Shown piece after piece: positions 11,219 to 21,807 of a DNA stretch of 64,000 nt (position 1 is the first letter of the stretch; each line of letters opens with the position of its first letter). The DNA is from Limnoperna fortunei (Eukaryota; Mollusca; Bivalvia; Mytilida; Modiolidae). The notes below the pieces were generated by a model. The model had not been told where the DNA came from. It worked only from the letters and a program-made list of their open reading frames with translations, and ran no database searches. The DNA is taken from positions 46,773,927 to 46,837,926 of the forward strand of contig OX104119.1 in assembly GCA_944474755.1 (NCBI GenBank), written 5' to 3'. The position numbers were made by a program, and so were the translations under genes.

Positions 11219-12381
11219 TTAGAACTCTACTTAAGGTATTTAATGTCAATGATAGATTTTGAATAAAGTCAAATGATTGAATAACGTCAGATTGTTTATG
11301 TTAAGTATTTGTGTGTTCAGCTATAAAAGCCATATACATGTATTTAACGCATAAATATTAATATATTTTCTACGTAGCAGACCAGCATGATGGGTTTGAT
11401 AGTCTACACCAAAAATAACTCTGAACTTAGCCAGACAACTTTTAATTATGTCAATAATTAATGCTGAGATGTTCTTAGCATTCCCACACGCTTGTAGGGA
11501 GGACTGATTTTTAGGAGTATATTTAATCCTATACTAAAATTAGATTATAATTTGCGATACAAAAATGTGTTGCTGTCTCGAATCGAGCTGCCATTTTTTT
11601 AAGGGAAAGCTTTCGAAACCATCGGCTATTTGTATTATTTTAATATTTCAATATGCCAGCTTGTTTGGTGTTTACTATTTACTTTTCGGAAACCGTGACG
11701 TCATTTGGTCAATAAAATGTTACTTCTTGTTGACAAATATTTCCGACAGGAGCTAATTTTTGTACCGAAAAAAGAAATCACACAGTAGTGATTGACGCAC
11801 ATTTATACAAACTGGTTTTGTTTAAGAGTAACATTCCCTTGTCTCAATTTTATGCAATCATAGGTGCATTTTGTTAACGATCATATGGCTTGACCAGAAC
11901 AAGTCGAATACTGTATTATGTTTTGACATGATATATCTTATATTAAACAGTACACCAAGTCTAGAACAGTGTCTACATTGTACGGTGTGTTCGTTTTTGA
12001 CAGGTAATAAACACGTTTATGATTAGTTAAGTGTATTTACAGTTTATCCGAACATACAAAAGCGTATGCCTAAGAACAAAATCCCCATAAGGAATGTCAT
12101 AGTCATAGCTTACAGAACACGCTTGAATTCAACAATCAATACACAAAACATGAAACATAAAACTAGCACAACACAAAATTGTGTGTCTCTCACATAGTTT
12201 TTTTTAGCCAAATTGAGATGTTAAAATGGAAAAAGTTGAAAAAACAATACACAAAATTAGATAGTACAATGTTTATTTTAAAAAAGATTATAAATGTCGT
12301 AAAATAAAGAAACAAAGAGAGTAAATGAACATTGTCAAACACACCACTAACAAAACACAAAAGCGCATATCGATGTCGTTA

Positions 12382-12832
12382 AGGTTACAATAAACCAAAT
12401 ATTTGTTTACATTACACCGGGAAATTTTTGAACCCAAGATAGTAATCAGAAGAAAATACACGGATGCATCTGATTGGATGTTGGGGTTCGGAAAAAAGCA
12501 AAATTTAAAAATAGAAACATAATTGATTGAAAATCTTCTACATTTGGGGGAACATTAATAAGAGCCGAGAAAATAGAGCTCTTTTTTAAAAAAGGGGGGA
12601 GGTTAGACAGTTTGTTAGTTTCATTCAGTGCTGATTTTTCACCCAAAATTTTCGGTCATTTTTGCCGCACGACCTATATTTTTTTATTTGTTAATAATGT
12701 AGTGTAACATTTCAACTTCCACAAGCAACTGCTTTCAGGGGTTTAATTTGAGAGGATTTTCACACATCAAATCTTAATTGCAGGTACCCCATATGGAAGG
12801 CGCAATGTTAAATATTTGGTTTCTTGTAACCT
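12382..12832. mobile_element. 451 bp MITE-like element, copy 1
   Basis: The terminal inverted repeats extend about 23 bp: AGGTTACAATAAACCAAAT at the left and the near-perfect complement of AGGTTACAAGAAACCAAAT at the right. The element is non-coding. A 66-codon minus-strand ORF (12446-12646) is present in both copies with one substitution, which reflects the recent duplication rather than selection. Confidence 0.8.
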
Positions 12833-13687
12833 ATAGGGAGACTGGATTTTTTCATTATACTTGATTCATTAATCCATTGTTAATTTTCACATGGGTTTTC
12901 GTCACAGAATGACAAGTTATATGTATAGATTGTTCATTTAAAACGACGTGTTAAAAAAATATAGTCTATTTCTGAAAGTACGCATTTTTCAATAGTAAAT
13001 CTAGGGTGGGCTACAAAGAGGAGTTTGTAAACCTGTTAAGTAACGACTGCAACTGCTTTTTAGCAAGAAAATTGTACTACACATTTAAATGCAGCGTTTG
13101 ACACCAAAGGAATTATTTTACGCTATGATTAAGTTTGCTAGCCAACTTTTGGGCCTTAACCAATTTTCGGCCGAATGTAATTTTTGGGGTTTCAAACATA
13201 GTTGTATGCTATGTTTACAATTGACATCAACTTTCTAAAATTGTAATGTAGTTATCTTCAGCAGGACTACTCATGACAAACAAACATATAATTAGACCGA
13301 TCAAATAGTATCAAAGTTTGTTATAGTCTGTTTCAAAAATGTAGTTTTTCACAAATTCAACGAATTTTCGTTTTCGGCCTCTAAATATTTTTCCGAGGAA
13401 AGATGTTAAAGGAAAATACTATCCCAGGCGTGATCCGTGTATCAAATAGACAAATAACAACTGAAAACACGACCGATAACTCGCATATTACTAAACAGCA
13501 GCACATTATTGCAGAAAAACACCTAGAAAAAAGCGTTCAATTTTGAGAGAGGGTGGCCTCCTGAAAATTCAAATAAACTAACAACCCTTGAAGATAACTT
13601 TATTTTATTTTGGTAAACACGTGGATATTGTGTCAGGATGCTACCTCAAGGTTTTGGACTGATTTCGACTCTTTTGGTGCTTTCTAT

Positions 13688-14138
13688 AGGTTACAATAAA
13701 CCAAATATTTGTTTACATTACACCGGGAAATTTTTGAACCCAAGATAGTAATCAGAAGAAAATACACGGATGCATCTGATTGGATGTTGGGGTTCGGAAA
13801 AAAGCAAAATTTAAAAATAGAAACATAATTGATTGAAAATCTTCTACATTTGGGGGAACATTGAAAAGAGCCGAGAAAATAGAGCTCTTTTTTAAAAAAG
13901 GGGGGAGGTTAGACAGTTTGTTAGTTTCATTCAGTGCTGATTTTTCACCCAAAATTTTCGGTCATTTTTGCCGCACGACCTATATTTTTTTATTTGTTAA
14001 TAATGTAGTGTAACATTTCAACTTCCACAAGCAACTGCTTTCAGGGGTTTAATTTGAGAGGATTTTCGCACATAAAATCTTAATTGCAGGTACCCCATAT
14101 GGAAGGCGCAATGTTAAATATTTGGTTTCTTGTAACCT
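13688..14138. mobile_element. 451 bp MITE-like element, copy 2
   Basis: The length and termini are identical to those of copy 1. I see only a handful of differences, for example ATTAATAAGAG against ATTGAAAAGAG and TCACACATCAAA against TCGCACATAAAA. The two copies are in direct orientation. Confidence 0.8.
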
Positions 14139-14377
14139 TTAAGTTGTCCTACTTCCGCTACAGAAGCACATGAAAAGGTGTGCCTGTAATATCTGATAAC
14201 GTATAATTTTGTTTTATTATTTTAATTACCGAACGTTCAAATAACACTAGAGCAATAAATAACAACTGTTTTCATATGTCAAATCTTTATTGTTACCTAA
14301 ATACTAATCAACAATAAAATTATTAATTAAAACAGAATTATTTTGAATTAGGAAATCCAGTAAGAACTAATAAATAA

Positions 14378-14385
14378 AAAAAAAA

Positions 14386-14480
<95 letters not shown>
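14378..14480 (+). repeat. (AAAT)n microsatellite
   Basis: About 25 uninterrupted AAAT units follow a short A-rich stretch. The long Phe-Ile-Tyr-Leu repeat ORF on the minus strand here is an artefact of this microsatellite. Confidence 0.95.
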
Positions 14481-15185
14481 ACAATAAATGACCCGTGGAT
14501 ACAAGATAAGTGCAGTACATTGCAAAAAAATGTTTATTTAAATAGGACAGTGTCGTCAATGTACGGAGTTGAAGTCATATCCGCGCCGTTCCATACTTAG
14601 CAACACTACGCCAAAAAAGATATCCCATGGAGCTTTCTCTAGAAATAATGGAAATATCAATAATATTCAGTTTGCACGTTGCACTATAATTTTGAGCAGA
14701 TTGTTTTTTCCGGAAATTGCAGACGTTGCACAGCTTAGATTATCTCGGAATAAACATGAAAACGATTATATTCATTTAATGTTTAGTGAACCTTGTGTAT
14801 TCAATAATAATAAAATGAGCAATGAATTGCTAGATTAGTTGTTTTTTGTTTGATCAGTTTAGGAGAAGTTAGCAAATCAATAATATGAGAGGAGCTTAAA
14901 TAACTTGTGTGGCAGAGGTGAATTCTGACGTAGGAAGATATGTAGATATGTATGTTTTCGAAGATTACGACAGTTCGAAAAGGAGACAATTCAATACAAA
15001 TTTGATAGACTTGAATTTAAATTCAGAATTCGAAACTATTGTCAACATCAACGAATAAAAATGTGTGCTAGTTAGTGTTTACTTGACACAGATAAGTAAG
15101 ATGCATCATTCCAAGAAAACAATTAAAGAATATCTTGCATAAAGCACTTTTCGTTCATTTTATTGGTATTGGTGTAACTGCAATT

Positions 15186-15745
15186 AGGTCTGTTGCTGGA
15201 TGTCAAGGTCTGTTGCTGGATGTTAAGGTCTTTTGCTGGATGTCAAGGTCTGTTGCTGGATGTTATGGTCTGTTGCTGGATGTTCAGGTCTGTTGCTGGA
15301 TGTTAAGGTCTGTTGCTGGATGTTAAGGTCTGTTGCTGGATGTTAAGGTCTGTTGCTGGATGTTAAGGTCTGTTGCTGGATGTCAAAGTCTGTTGCTGGA
15401 TGTTAAGGTCTGTTGCTGAATGGTAAGGTCTGTTGTTGGATGTTAAGGTCTGTTGCTGGATGTCAAGGTCTGTTGCTGGATGTTAAGGTCTGTTGCTGGA
15501 TGTTAAGGTCTGTTGCTGGATGTTAAGGTCTGTTGCTGGATGTCAATGTCTGTTGCTGGATGTTAAGGTCTGTTGCTGGATGTTATGGTCTGTTGCTGGA
15601 TGTTAAGGTCTTTTGCTGGATGTTAAGGTCTGTTGCTGGATGTTAAGGTCTGTTGCTGGATGTCAAAGTCTGTTGCTGGATGTTAAGGTCTGTTGCTGAA
15701 TGGTAAGGTCTGTTGTTGGATGTTAAGTTCTGTTGCTGGATGTTA
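15186..15745 (+). repeat. 28-unit, 20 bp minisatellite with a 280 bp higher-order period
   Basis: Twenty-eight units of the form AGGTCTGTTGCTGGATGTTA follow each other without gaps. A distinctive run of variants (a CAAAGTC unit, then CTGAATGG, then TTGTTGG) occurs at 15381 and again at 15661. They lie exactly 280 bp apart, so a 14-unit block was duplicated as a whole. Unit A has only three units at the matching place, so the expansion followed the A/B duplication. Confidence 0.95.
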
Positions 15746-16030
15746 AGGTTAAGCTACAGCTAATTTTATCTGGTTTAAGGAGGTTATCATAACAATTAAT
15801 ATTAATGAAACGCCGATTGTTATACAGATAATGTGCAATGATTAATATAATTCATTATTAACTTTGTACTTATAACATGCTATAAAATTCGGGATGGATT
15901 AAATTAAATTAAACGTATTGCTGTGTGTTCATTAGTGCAAAGATGCAGTGGAAAAATAAAGTATAATAAACATAATTCATACACGTGTATGGATATTTCA
16001 ATATCAGTCAATTGGTTCAATTTGGTGTTA

Positions 16031-16230
16031 NNNNNNNNNNNNNNNNNNNNNNNNNNNNNNNNNNNNNNNNNNNNNNNNNNNNNNNNNNNNNNNNNNNNNN
16101 NNNNNNNNNNNNNNNNNNNNNNNNNNNNNNNNNNNNNNNNNNNNNNNNNNNNNNNNNNNNNNNNNNNNNNNNNNNNNNNNNNNNNNNNNNNNNNNNNNNN
16201 NNNNNNNNNNNNNNNNNNNNNNNNNNNNNN
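16031..16230. other. Assembly gap (200 N)
   Basis: This run of exactly 200 N is a placeholder. By alignment with unit A the flanks correspond to about 8780 and about 9642, so the true missing sequence is probably near 0.85 kb. The right edge enters an A/C-rich low-complexity tract (16244-16340) that probably caused the gap. Confidence 0.95.
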
Positions 16231-16985
16231 TGTAAGTAGCCTGAGCTACCCCCCAAAAAACAAAAACAAACAAACAAACAAAAACTAACAAACAAACAAA
16301 CAAAAAAAAACAAACAACAAGAAACAAAAGAAATAAACAGCAGCAACAACAAAACAATTGTCAGGTAACTAATTGTATGTCAAGGAAAACACACATTATA
16401 GACCAGAAAATATGATATCACAGAATTAAAAATATTTATCAATGGTTTTAATTGAATTGTTATTGTTAATTTTATGAAAAGGCACAACAGTAAAATTAAT
16501 TAACCGAATTGATTCACGTGTATAAATGTGTCACATGTACACTCGCAAACACTTTAATCTTGTGCTATTTATTGACAAACATCTCCAAAGTAGAGGATGT
16601 TGGATGGACATGAGCAAAGTCAGCGTCCAACTTTCCTGCCTGAGTGTATGCAAACGTTGTTAGTGCAAAGAATTGCTGATTTTGGTTGTTTGCATTCGTG
16701 GTGTTAACGCGATTTGATAATCAAAGCTGCATTCGATAGTTAATGCAAGGAAACATTTCACAGATTTAAATTATATAATCATATATGTACGTATTTAGTT
16801 TTACTAACAAATCGTAAAAACAAGAGAAGCTGGTGTAACCGTCTCGTTTTTTGAGAATGAAAGGACTAGTACCTGAATTAATTGTAAGTAAAATTTATTT
16901 ACATCTTTTAGATTTTTACGTTAATAAAAAAATATGAAGTTTGTGCAAAAGCCTTTATGTTAATTTTCCATTCTATGAAATGTAA

Positions 16986-18058
16986 AAAAGGGAAATTTTT
17001 GCTGGGGGGTATTTTTCGCCTATATTTAGCAATCACTGTTTACGCACAAAAACCACAACTGCTGAACAGTTTTAAAATTACTAATGCAAGCTATATCTGT
17101 ATCCACGTCATGAATAGTAATCCCACTAGAAAACAAATCGCGAAAAGATCTACGTTTACAGTTTTGTTAACATAGATTTGCGTCCTGGAAGAAATGTTAA
17201 TATTTTCTAAACTGAAATTAAAATTAATATTTTAACATGGATATCTGTAGTGACTAATTTATTAATTTTTTCCTTTTGTATATGTTAAGTGTTAAATTTT
17301 GATGCATTAACTTTTAACGGATGGTATAACAAATGTTAATTTCAAAATGTTGTAGATATTAACATCTATGTCAACCTACCACACAAATTGTGCACAAACT
17401 AAAGATTTTACGTTTTATTCAAATAATATTTGATTGTAATTTTTGAATTTTATGCAGTGAAACTCTTTTTAAGGTACAAACAACATTTTGCTCATACATA
17501 TTAAATGTAAAAATTAGCAAAATTAAGTTTTTTTTTACAACATATCATCAGAAAAAAATATAAACAAAAACAATAATGTCAATAAATCATTCGCTTCCGA
17601 TGCTAAAAATGTTCTAATAAATTATTATTGCAATATTCTTTATGTGTTAAACTAATGAAATATATTTGTTATATTAATTGTGTGTAAATAATATTATGTC
17701 ACATAAAATAAATGGAAATACATAACACGAGTATTATATATATGACAACGAAGTGTCTTACTAATTTCATGCACTTGATTGAAACACACGATGTAAGGTT
17801 TTAAAACTGGCCTAATTTGCCTACCCTCAAAGACACTCCGACTGTTGCGACCACCTGTGCGATATATTTAAACAAATCTTACTGGAATGCGGCTGCGCAG
17901 TCAATATCGCTGCCATCTACACAATAGGTCAACACGAATAGACTAGTTTTATAAAAAAAAAACCACAAATTGTCTTATCTACATGTACGGTAAGGAATGA
18001 CAGAATTTATAGAAGCACTTGTACTTAAATATGAAACACACTGGACTCGTTTTAACCG
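16986..18058. repeat. AT-rich stretch, partly a degenerate paralogue
   Basis: I see no gene. From about 17840 onward, phrases such as GGCTGCGCAGTCAATATCGCTG recur at 23990-24010, 24690-24720 and 40560-40590, which marks the left flank of an old paralogous segment. The 5.2 kb integrase element that follows interrupts this segment. Confidence 0.45.
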
Positions 18059-18062
18059 TTAA

Positions 18063-18486
18063 TTACGGAGCCCCTTTAGTGCCATGTGGAAATTTTTTTT
18101 TCTAAGTCGTGCGCACGAAATAGTAAGTCGTGCGCACGAGATATTAAGTCGTGCGCACGAAATAGTAAATCGTGCGCACGAGATAGTAAGTCGTGCGCAC
18201 GAAATATTAAGTCGTGCGCACGACTTAATATCTCGTGCGCACGAGATATGCCATGTGGAAATTTTTTGTTCTAAGTCGTTCGCACGAAATAATTAACTCG
18301 TGCGCACGAAATAGAAAGTCGTGCGCACGAAATAGTAAATCGTGCGCACGAAATAGTAAATCGTGCGCACGAGATATGCCCTTTTAGTGCTACGTGGAAA
18401 ATTTCTTTTTCTAAGTCGTGCGCACGAAATATTAACTCGTGCGCACGAATTATTAACTCGTGATATTAACTCGTGCGCACGGGATA
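18063..18486. repeat. Left inverted-repeat array of 21 bp palindromic units
   Basis: The core TCGTGCGCACGA is a perfect 12 bp palindrome. It recurs at 18107, 18128, 18149, 18170, 18191, 18212 and 18233, always 21 bp apart, separated by AT-rich 9 bp linkers such as AATAGTAAG. The array is organised in three blocks, each opened by GTGGAAA, a T-rich run and CTAAG (near 18087, 18254 and 18395). ORFs rich in SRAHEI or SCARN repeats arise only from this array. Confidence 0.95.
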
Positions 18487-18583
18487 CTAAGTCTCTTGCT
18501 CATCGGAGAATTAATTCCGCCATGAATGCCTTGCTAATGCGCAAGGCTATTAATGTTTTGTCTTGACACCGACATTGTGAACG

Positions 18584-18694
18584 ATGACCGAAAACAGGGA
18601 TAATTGGATTAAATTCCTCTTTAAGATAGGTTTAACTAATAAGGAAATTATTTCATTTTTGGATGAAGTGTACGATTTCAATATATCACATAGA
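18584..18694 (+). pseudogene. Integrase gene, start of exon 1 (up to the SINE insertion)
   Basis: An ATG at 18584 opens 37 codons containing NWIKFLFKIGLTNKEI and ending FNISHR. This matches the amino-terminal helical (HTH-like) segment that precedes the catalytic core in animal integrase-core proteins, typically a '-K-GLTNKEI-' motif followed by an '-IS-R-LKR-' motif. The frame is broken at 18694, where a SINE is inserted. The gene lies just inside the left palindrome array, about 100 bp from its last unit. I see no TATA box. Confidence 0.7.
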
Positions 18695-18877
18695 TTGTTT
18701 GTTTGAATGGTATTTTAACGCCACTTTCAGCAATTTTTCAGCTATTTCATGGCGTCCAGTTTTTATTGGGGGAGGAAGCCGGAGTACCCGGAGAGAACCC
18801 CCGACCTGCGGTAGGAAAACTGGCAATCCTTGTCAATTAAGATTGGAGTCGAGTACACGCTGCCTGCAGTGAGAATC
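18695..18877 (-). mobile_element. 5'-truncated SINE inserted in integrase exon 1
   Basis: The 183 bp insert is flanked by perfect 13 bp duplications of TATATCACATAGA (18682-18694 and 18878-18890). On the minus strand it starts inside the SINE body, just 3' of the tRNA-like head, and ends with TTGCTGAAAGTGGCGTTAAAA and an ACAAACAA tail. The insert plus one duplicated target adds 196 bases, which shifts the integrase frame. Confidence 0.9.
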
Positions 18878-18890
18878 TATATCACATAGA

Positions 18891-19098
18891 CAGTTAAAGC
18901 GTATTACCAAAAAATTTGGACTGTACAGAAGAAAGAACTTCTCCGATATTCTTGACGTTTCTGTTTTTATCCAACGTCAATAAGAAGGGTCGGGACAATA
19001 TCATGGTTACAGATGGATGCACAAAAAATGTATTCAGGCAGGATTCGTAATACAGAAGGAGTATGTGAGAATTCTACTTGGCGTATTAGATCCACAGG
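18891..19098 (+). pseudogene. Integrase gene, remainder of exon 1
   Basis: The frame resumes across the duplicated target as QLKRITKKFGLYRRKN and SDILDVSVFIQRQ. A TAA stop follows at 18981-18983, and after it GQYHGYRWMHKKCIQAG and LLGVLDPQG. The GLYRRKN and GYRWMH motifs are typical of the region upstream of the rve core in this protein group. The exon ends at CAG G|GTAAGC (donor GT at 19099-19100) in phase 1, which exactly complements the acceptor at 20646. The in-frame stop makes the copy non-functional unless it is a base-call error. Confidence 0.75.
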
Positions 19099-20645
19099 GT
19101 AAGCGGTTGTCTTAAATTTTTGTACTTAGGTGCATGTAGTAAGTAGGAAAGTAAGTAATTGAAGACGAGCATTGACCACGGAGGGGACTGGATTATCCGG
19201 GTTATCACGTGCATTTTCTTGAAGCGCTTAGTATTTCAATCACTCGTGACGTGATATATTTCTACTTAGAAACACATTGTGTTGCATTGTTGGATTGTTA
19301 TAATTCCGGACGTTTCCGATTGGTCAGAACGTCTTTGACGAGCGAGTATGCTAAGTCGGCGCATTGACGTTTACGAGGTTGAATATCTGAATCGGTCCTT
19401 GTGGGATATCGCTAAAATTTTTATTCCGAATAGTGCACATACATGGCAATAAGATTGTCAAGCTTTGCTGTAAAAAATTACGAAAGTTGGGTCGTTCTTT
19501 AATAATTCTTGGGTTGGTTTTGAATCATTTGCAATTTAATTTTAATCAATTTTAAACCAATTGCACGACGGCGAGCAGCGACCTTCGGGTGTGTTGAAGG
19601 CTGCTGGCTGTTTTTTATTGCAGAATTTTACACTTATTTCACATCTCATAATTATCTATCCTAACCCTAGTCGGGTGGTGGAATACGTTGAAACACAACC
19701 CAATCAGCAATGTTAGTTAACGTTTTTCTTGTTTGTATCATCTTCTCATCAAAAATACGTACATGTATCCATTGACCTCATTTTAATATCAAAATTGGGT
19801 GTTTCGTGTATTTATCGACTGAAAGGTAAAATTGTAAATAAATATTTTACGGCCGTTTTATGTTGTGGTTGCTGGCTTAATAGTTGCTAGTTTTTTTTCT
19901 TTATTGGCTGCTAGCTTGTGTTTGGAACATAGGATACCGTTTTGTATGCACAACGCCTACATCAGTGAATGGATTTGACTGAAACATTTACAGCATGTTT
20001 ATAACATAATGCTATTGTGACCTTTTCTTATGTCCGCTTAAAAAGTGGGTGGAAGTATATAGTGATGGTTAATCGTCCTTCCGTAAGACATTTAAGTCTT
20101 ACCCGCAACTCCTCCTACACCACTTGCTAGAATTTGATGAGATATTGTCAAAATCTTTATTCCTTACTAACTTTGCCATTTTGCACCAGGTAGTTTACAT
20201 TTTGGGGTTTCCCAAAACCAAACCTAATGGACTTTGTCATTCTTTGACCTAAAAGAGTACCCATTTCTCAACCGCAATTACTATTGCGTCACTGCTTGGA
20301 ATTTGATAAAACTTCGAAATATTCTTTATTATAGAATGACATTGTGGACCTGGACGGTTTCGTTTTGACTTTTCTAAACATATTTGGGGGCGGGGGAAGA
20401 GGGGGGGGGTTCAGATAGTGTGCAGTGTTCACAGTTTTCTATGATCTCAAGAATTTTGGGTTCTCCTATGCAAAACAAGAACCATTCACGTACATTGGTA
20501 CTTTTTTCATCTTTTTTGTATACAAGGCTACTCCTATATCACTGAATAGGTTTTACTTTCATTGAATCTTTTTAACATAATGTCAGTGTGCAAAAGTCCT
20601 GTATTTATGCTTTATTTATTTATTTATTTATTTATATTTTTACAG
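19099..20645 (+). other. Inferred intron of the integrase gene
   Basis: The 1.55 kb between donor GGTAAGC and acceptor TTTTTACAG contains no recognisable coding sequence. It carries a G-run near 20401-20409 and a (TTTA)n tract at 20611-20635 just before the acceptor. Splice phase and protein continuity across it (DPQG joined to VSLRAK) support the intron. Confidence 0.7.
20611..20635 (+). repeat. (TTTA)n tract next to splice acceptor
   Basis: About six TTTA units lie immediately upstream of the TTTTTACAG acceptor. They supply a T-rich but not pure polypyrimidine tract. Confidence 0.85.
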
Positions 20646-21142
20646 GTGTATCTCTACGAGCAAAGAGAAACTTTAAAAGGCGTCAATATGTAGCAAATGG
20701 TCCGAATTTTAATTGGCATTTAGACTCGTATGATAAGCTTAAACCGTATGGAATCTGCATTAACGGATGCATCGATGGATTTTCAAGATATATTGTTTGG
20801 ATGAATGTTGGAAAATCAAACAATGATCCATTTGTTGTCGCATCCTATTATTGTCGGGCAGTGCTGGATGTTGGTGGTGTTCCTGTAACATTAAGAGGGG
20901 ACATGGGGACAGAAAACAGCTTGGTTGCAGAACTTCAGACAGTGTTAGGATCAGGAAATGCTAGATTTTTGTATGGAACTAGCCAACATAACCAGAGGAT
21001 CGAGTCTTGGTGGTGCATTCTTCGCAAGGAAAAAATTCAGTTTTGGAATTCCCAGTTTGAGGACTTGAAAGCCGGTGGTTATTTCAGTGGTGATTTCTTT
21101 GACAAGGCCTTAATTCAGTTTTGTTTCATGAGGTTGATAAGG
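20646..21142 (+). CDS. Integrase catalytic core exon (rve-like, D-D-E)
   Basis: This exon encodes the catalytic core of a retrovirus-like integrase/transposase. After a basic stretch (RAKRNFKRRQY) come FNWHLDSYDKLKPYGI (first Asp, codon at 20723), CIDGFSRYIVW, NNDPFVVASYY, TLRGDMGTEN (second Asp, about 59 residues later) and NQRIESWW (Glu, 34 residues after the second Asp). Spacing and order fit an RNase-H-fold DDE enzyme that joins DNA ends to a target. The sequence resembles the 'integrase core domain' proteins found widely in animal and fungal genomes. The exon is free of stops. It closes at ATA AGG|GTAATT (donor at 21143) in phase 0. I could not find a matching downstream exon, so the C-terminus is missing or unrecognised. 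Confidence 0.8.
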
Positions 21143-21432
21143 GTAATTATTTTATACTGTTTATAAAAGCGGAATGTACAAGTTTATAATAGTGTTCATG
21201 TGTACCGTCAATGCTTGCTCCCTTTTCCGTCCGTCCATCCTATTATTTCATTCATTTATTATAAATTATAGACCTAACCATCAAATCTGTCAGCGATTTT
21301 CATTGGAAATAAAGCATACATGTACGGCTTTATGCTTTTTACACTCCCAAGCGGGATTTATAAAGTGTTTGACTGTGTCTCGGATTTCATGCTTCCCTTT
21401 TGTGGTATTCAAATTCTAAAATAAATCCTGAG

Positions 21433-21698
21433 AAAATCATAAGATATGTACTTTTATTATCTCTGATATTTCAAATAGTCATCAAATTAATAGAGAACAA
21501 AATCCACACGAAAAAATACAAGATATAGATATACACATGGTGAATATTATCACACCTCAAATATTGTACTGCATTGAAGCTATAGGGGAGAATACCGATC
21601 GATATGCAGTGAAGGTGGCATTACTTCCAGGATGTGGTAATCTAGTATACCATCTTAAGTTGGGGACAGTATGTCTTAAAGTATTATCACATATTTAA
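21433..21698 (+). other. Open segment of unknown nature inside the integrase element
   Basis: One frame is open for about 88 codons to a TAA at 21696-21698, including IDIHMVNIITPQILYCIEAIGE and RYAVKVALLPGCGN. A possible acceptor (TTTCAAATAG, 21469-21478) lies within it but does not continue the phase of the preceding exon. I do not recognise the sequence. It may be a diverged downstream exon of the element or a chance ORF. Confidence 0.25.
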
Positions 21699-21743
21699 TT
21701 TGAATATGTAGTAAATTTTATGATTGATACTTTTATCTCACAA

Positions 21744-21770
21744 GTCAGGGTTTCTACACGAAACCCTGAC
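21744..21770. repeat. Perfect 11 bp hairpin
   Basis: GTCAGGGTTTC (21744-21754) and its exact complement (21760-21770) are separated by the 5-base loop TACAC. It lies in the 3' part of the integrase element and could act as a transcript-end structure or a transposase recognition site. No function is shown. Confidence 0.85.
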
Positions 21771-21807
21771 AAACTTAGCTAGGAAATTCCCGGGCTAGAA
21801 GTCACTA

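Larger units (their letters stand above)
12382..14138. mobile_element. Composite insertion: two 451 bp inverted-repeat elements around an 855 bp core
   Basis: Both outer ends carry AGGTTACAA...TTGTAACCT and are flanked by the trinucleotide TTA (12379-12381 and 14139-14141). Unit A keeps the empty site (GTTAAGTTGTCC at 7828-7839) with a single TTA, so the whole 1,757 bp entered as one block in B. It consists of two direct copies, 12382-12832 and 13688-14138, each with its own inverted termini. The core between them is 12833-13687. The inner flanks (ATA after copy 1, TAT before copy 2) do not match the outer TTA, which argues against two independent insertions. No coding sequence is recognisable in the core or the copies. 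Confidence 0.8.
10458..16985. repeat. Large duplicated unit B
   Basis: This is the second tandem copy of the unit, collinear with unit A. It differs by a 1,757 bp composite insertion (12382-14138), expansion of the 20 bp minisatellite, an (AAAT)n tract and an assembly gap. It lacks the hAT-bearing block: the sequence corresponding to the A junctions at 2031 and 6230 is nearly contiguous at 10730-10780. Confidence 0.85.

Noticed and set aside
14338..14559. ORF with Leu-Phe-Ile-Tyr repeats
   Set aside because: It is the translation of the (AAAT)n microsatellite.
18084..18566. Repetitive ORFs of the SRAHEI or SCARN type on the + strand, and similar ORFs at 22414-23299
   Set aside because: They are read-through of the 21 bp palindromic arrays. 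A 21 bp period is divisible by three, so all frames stay open by chance.
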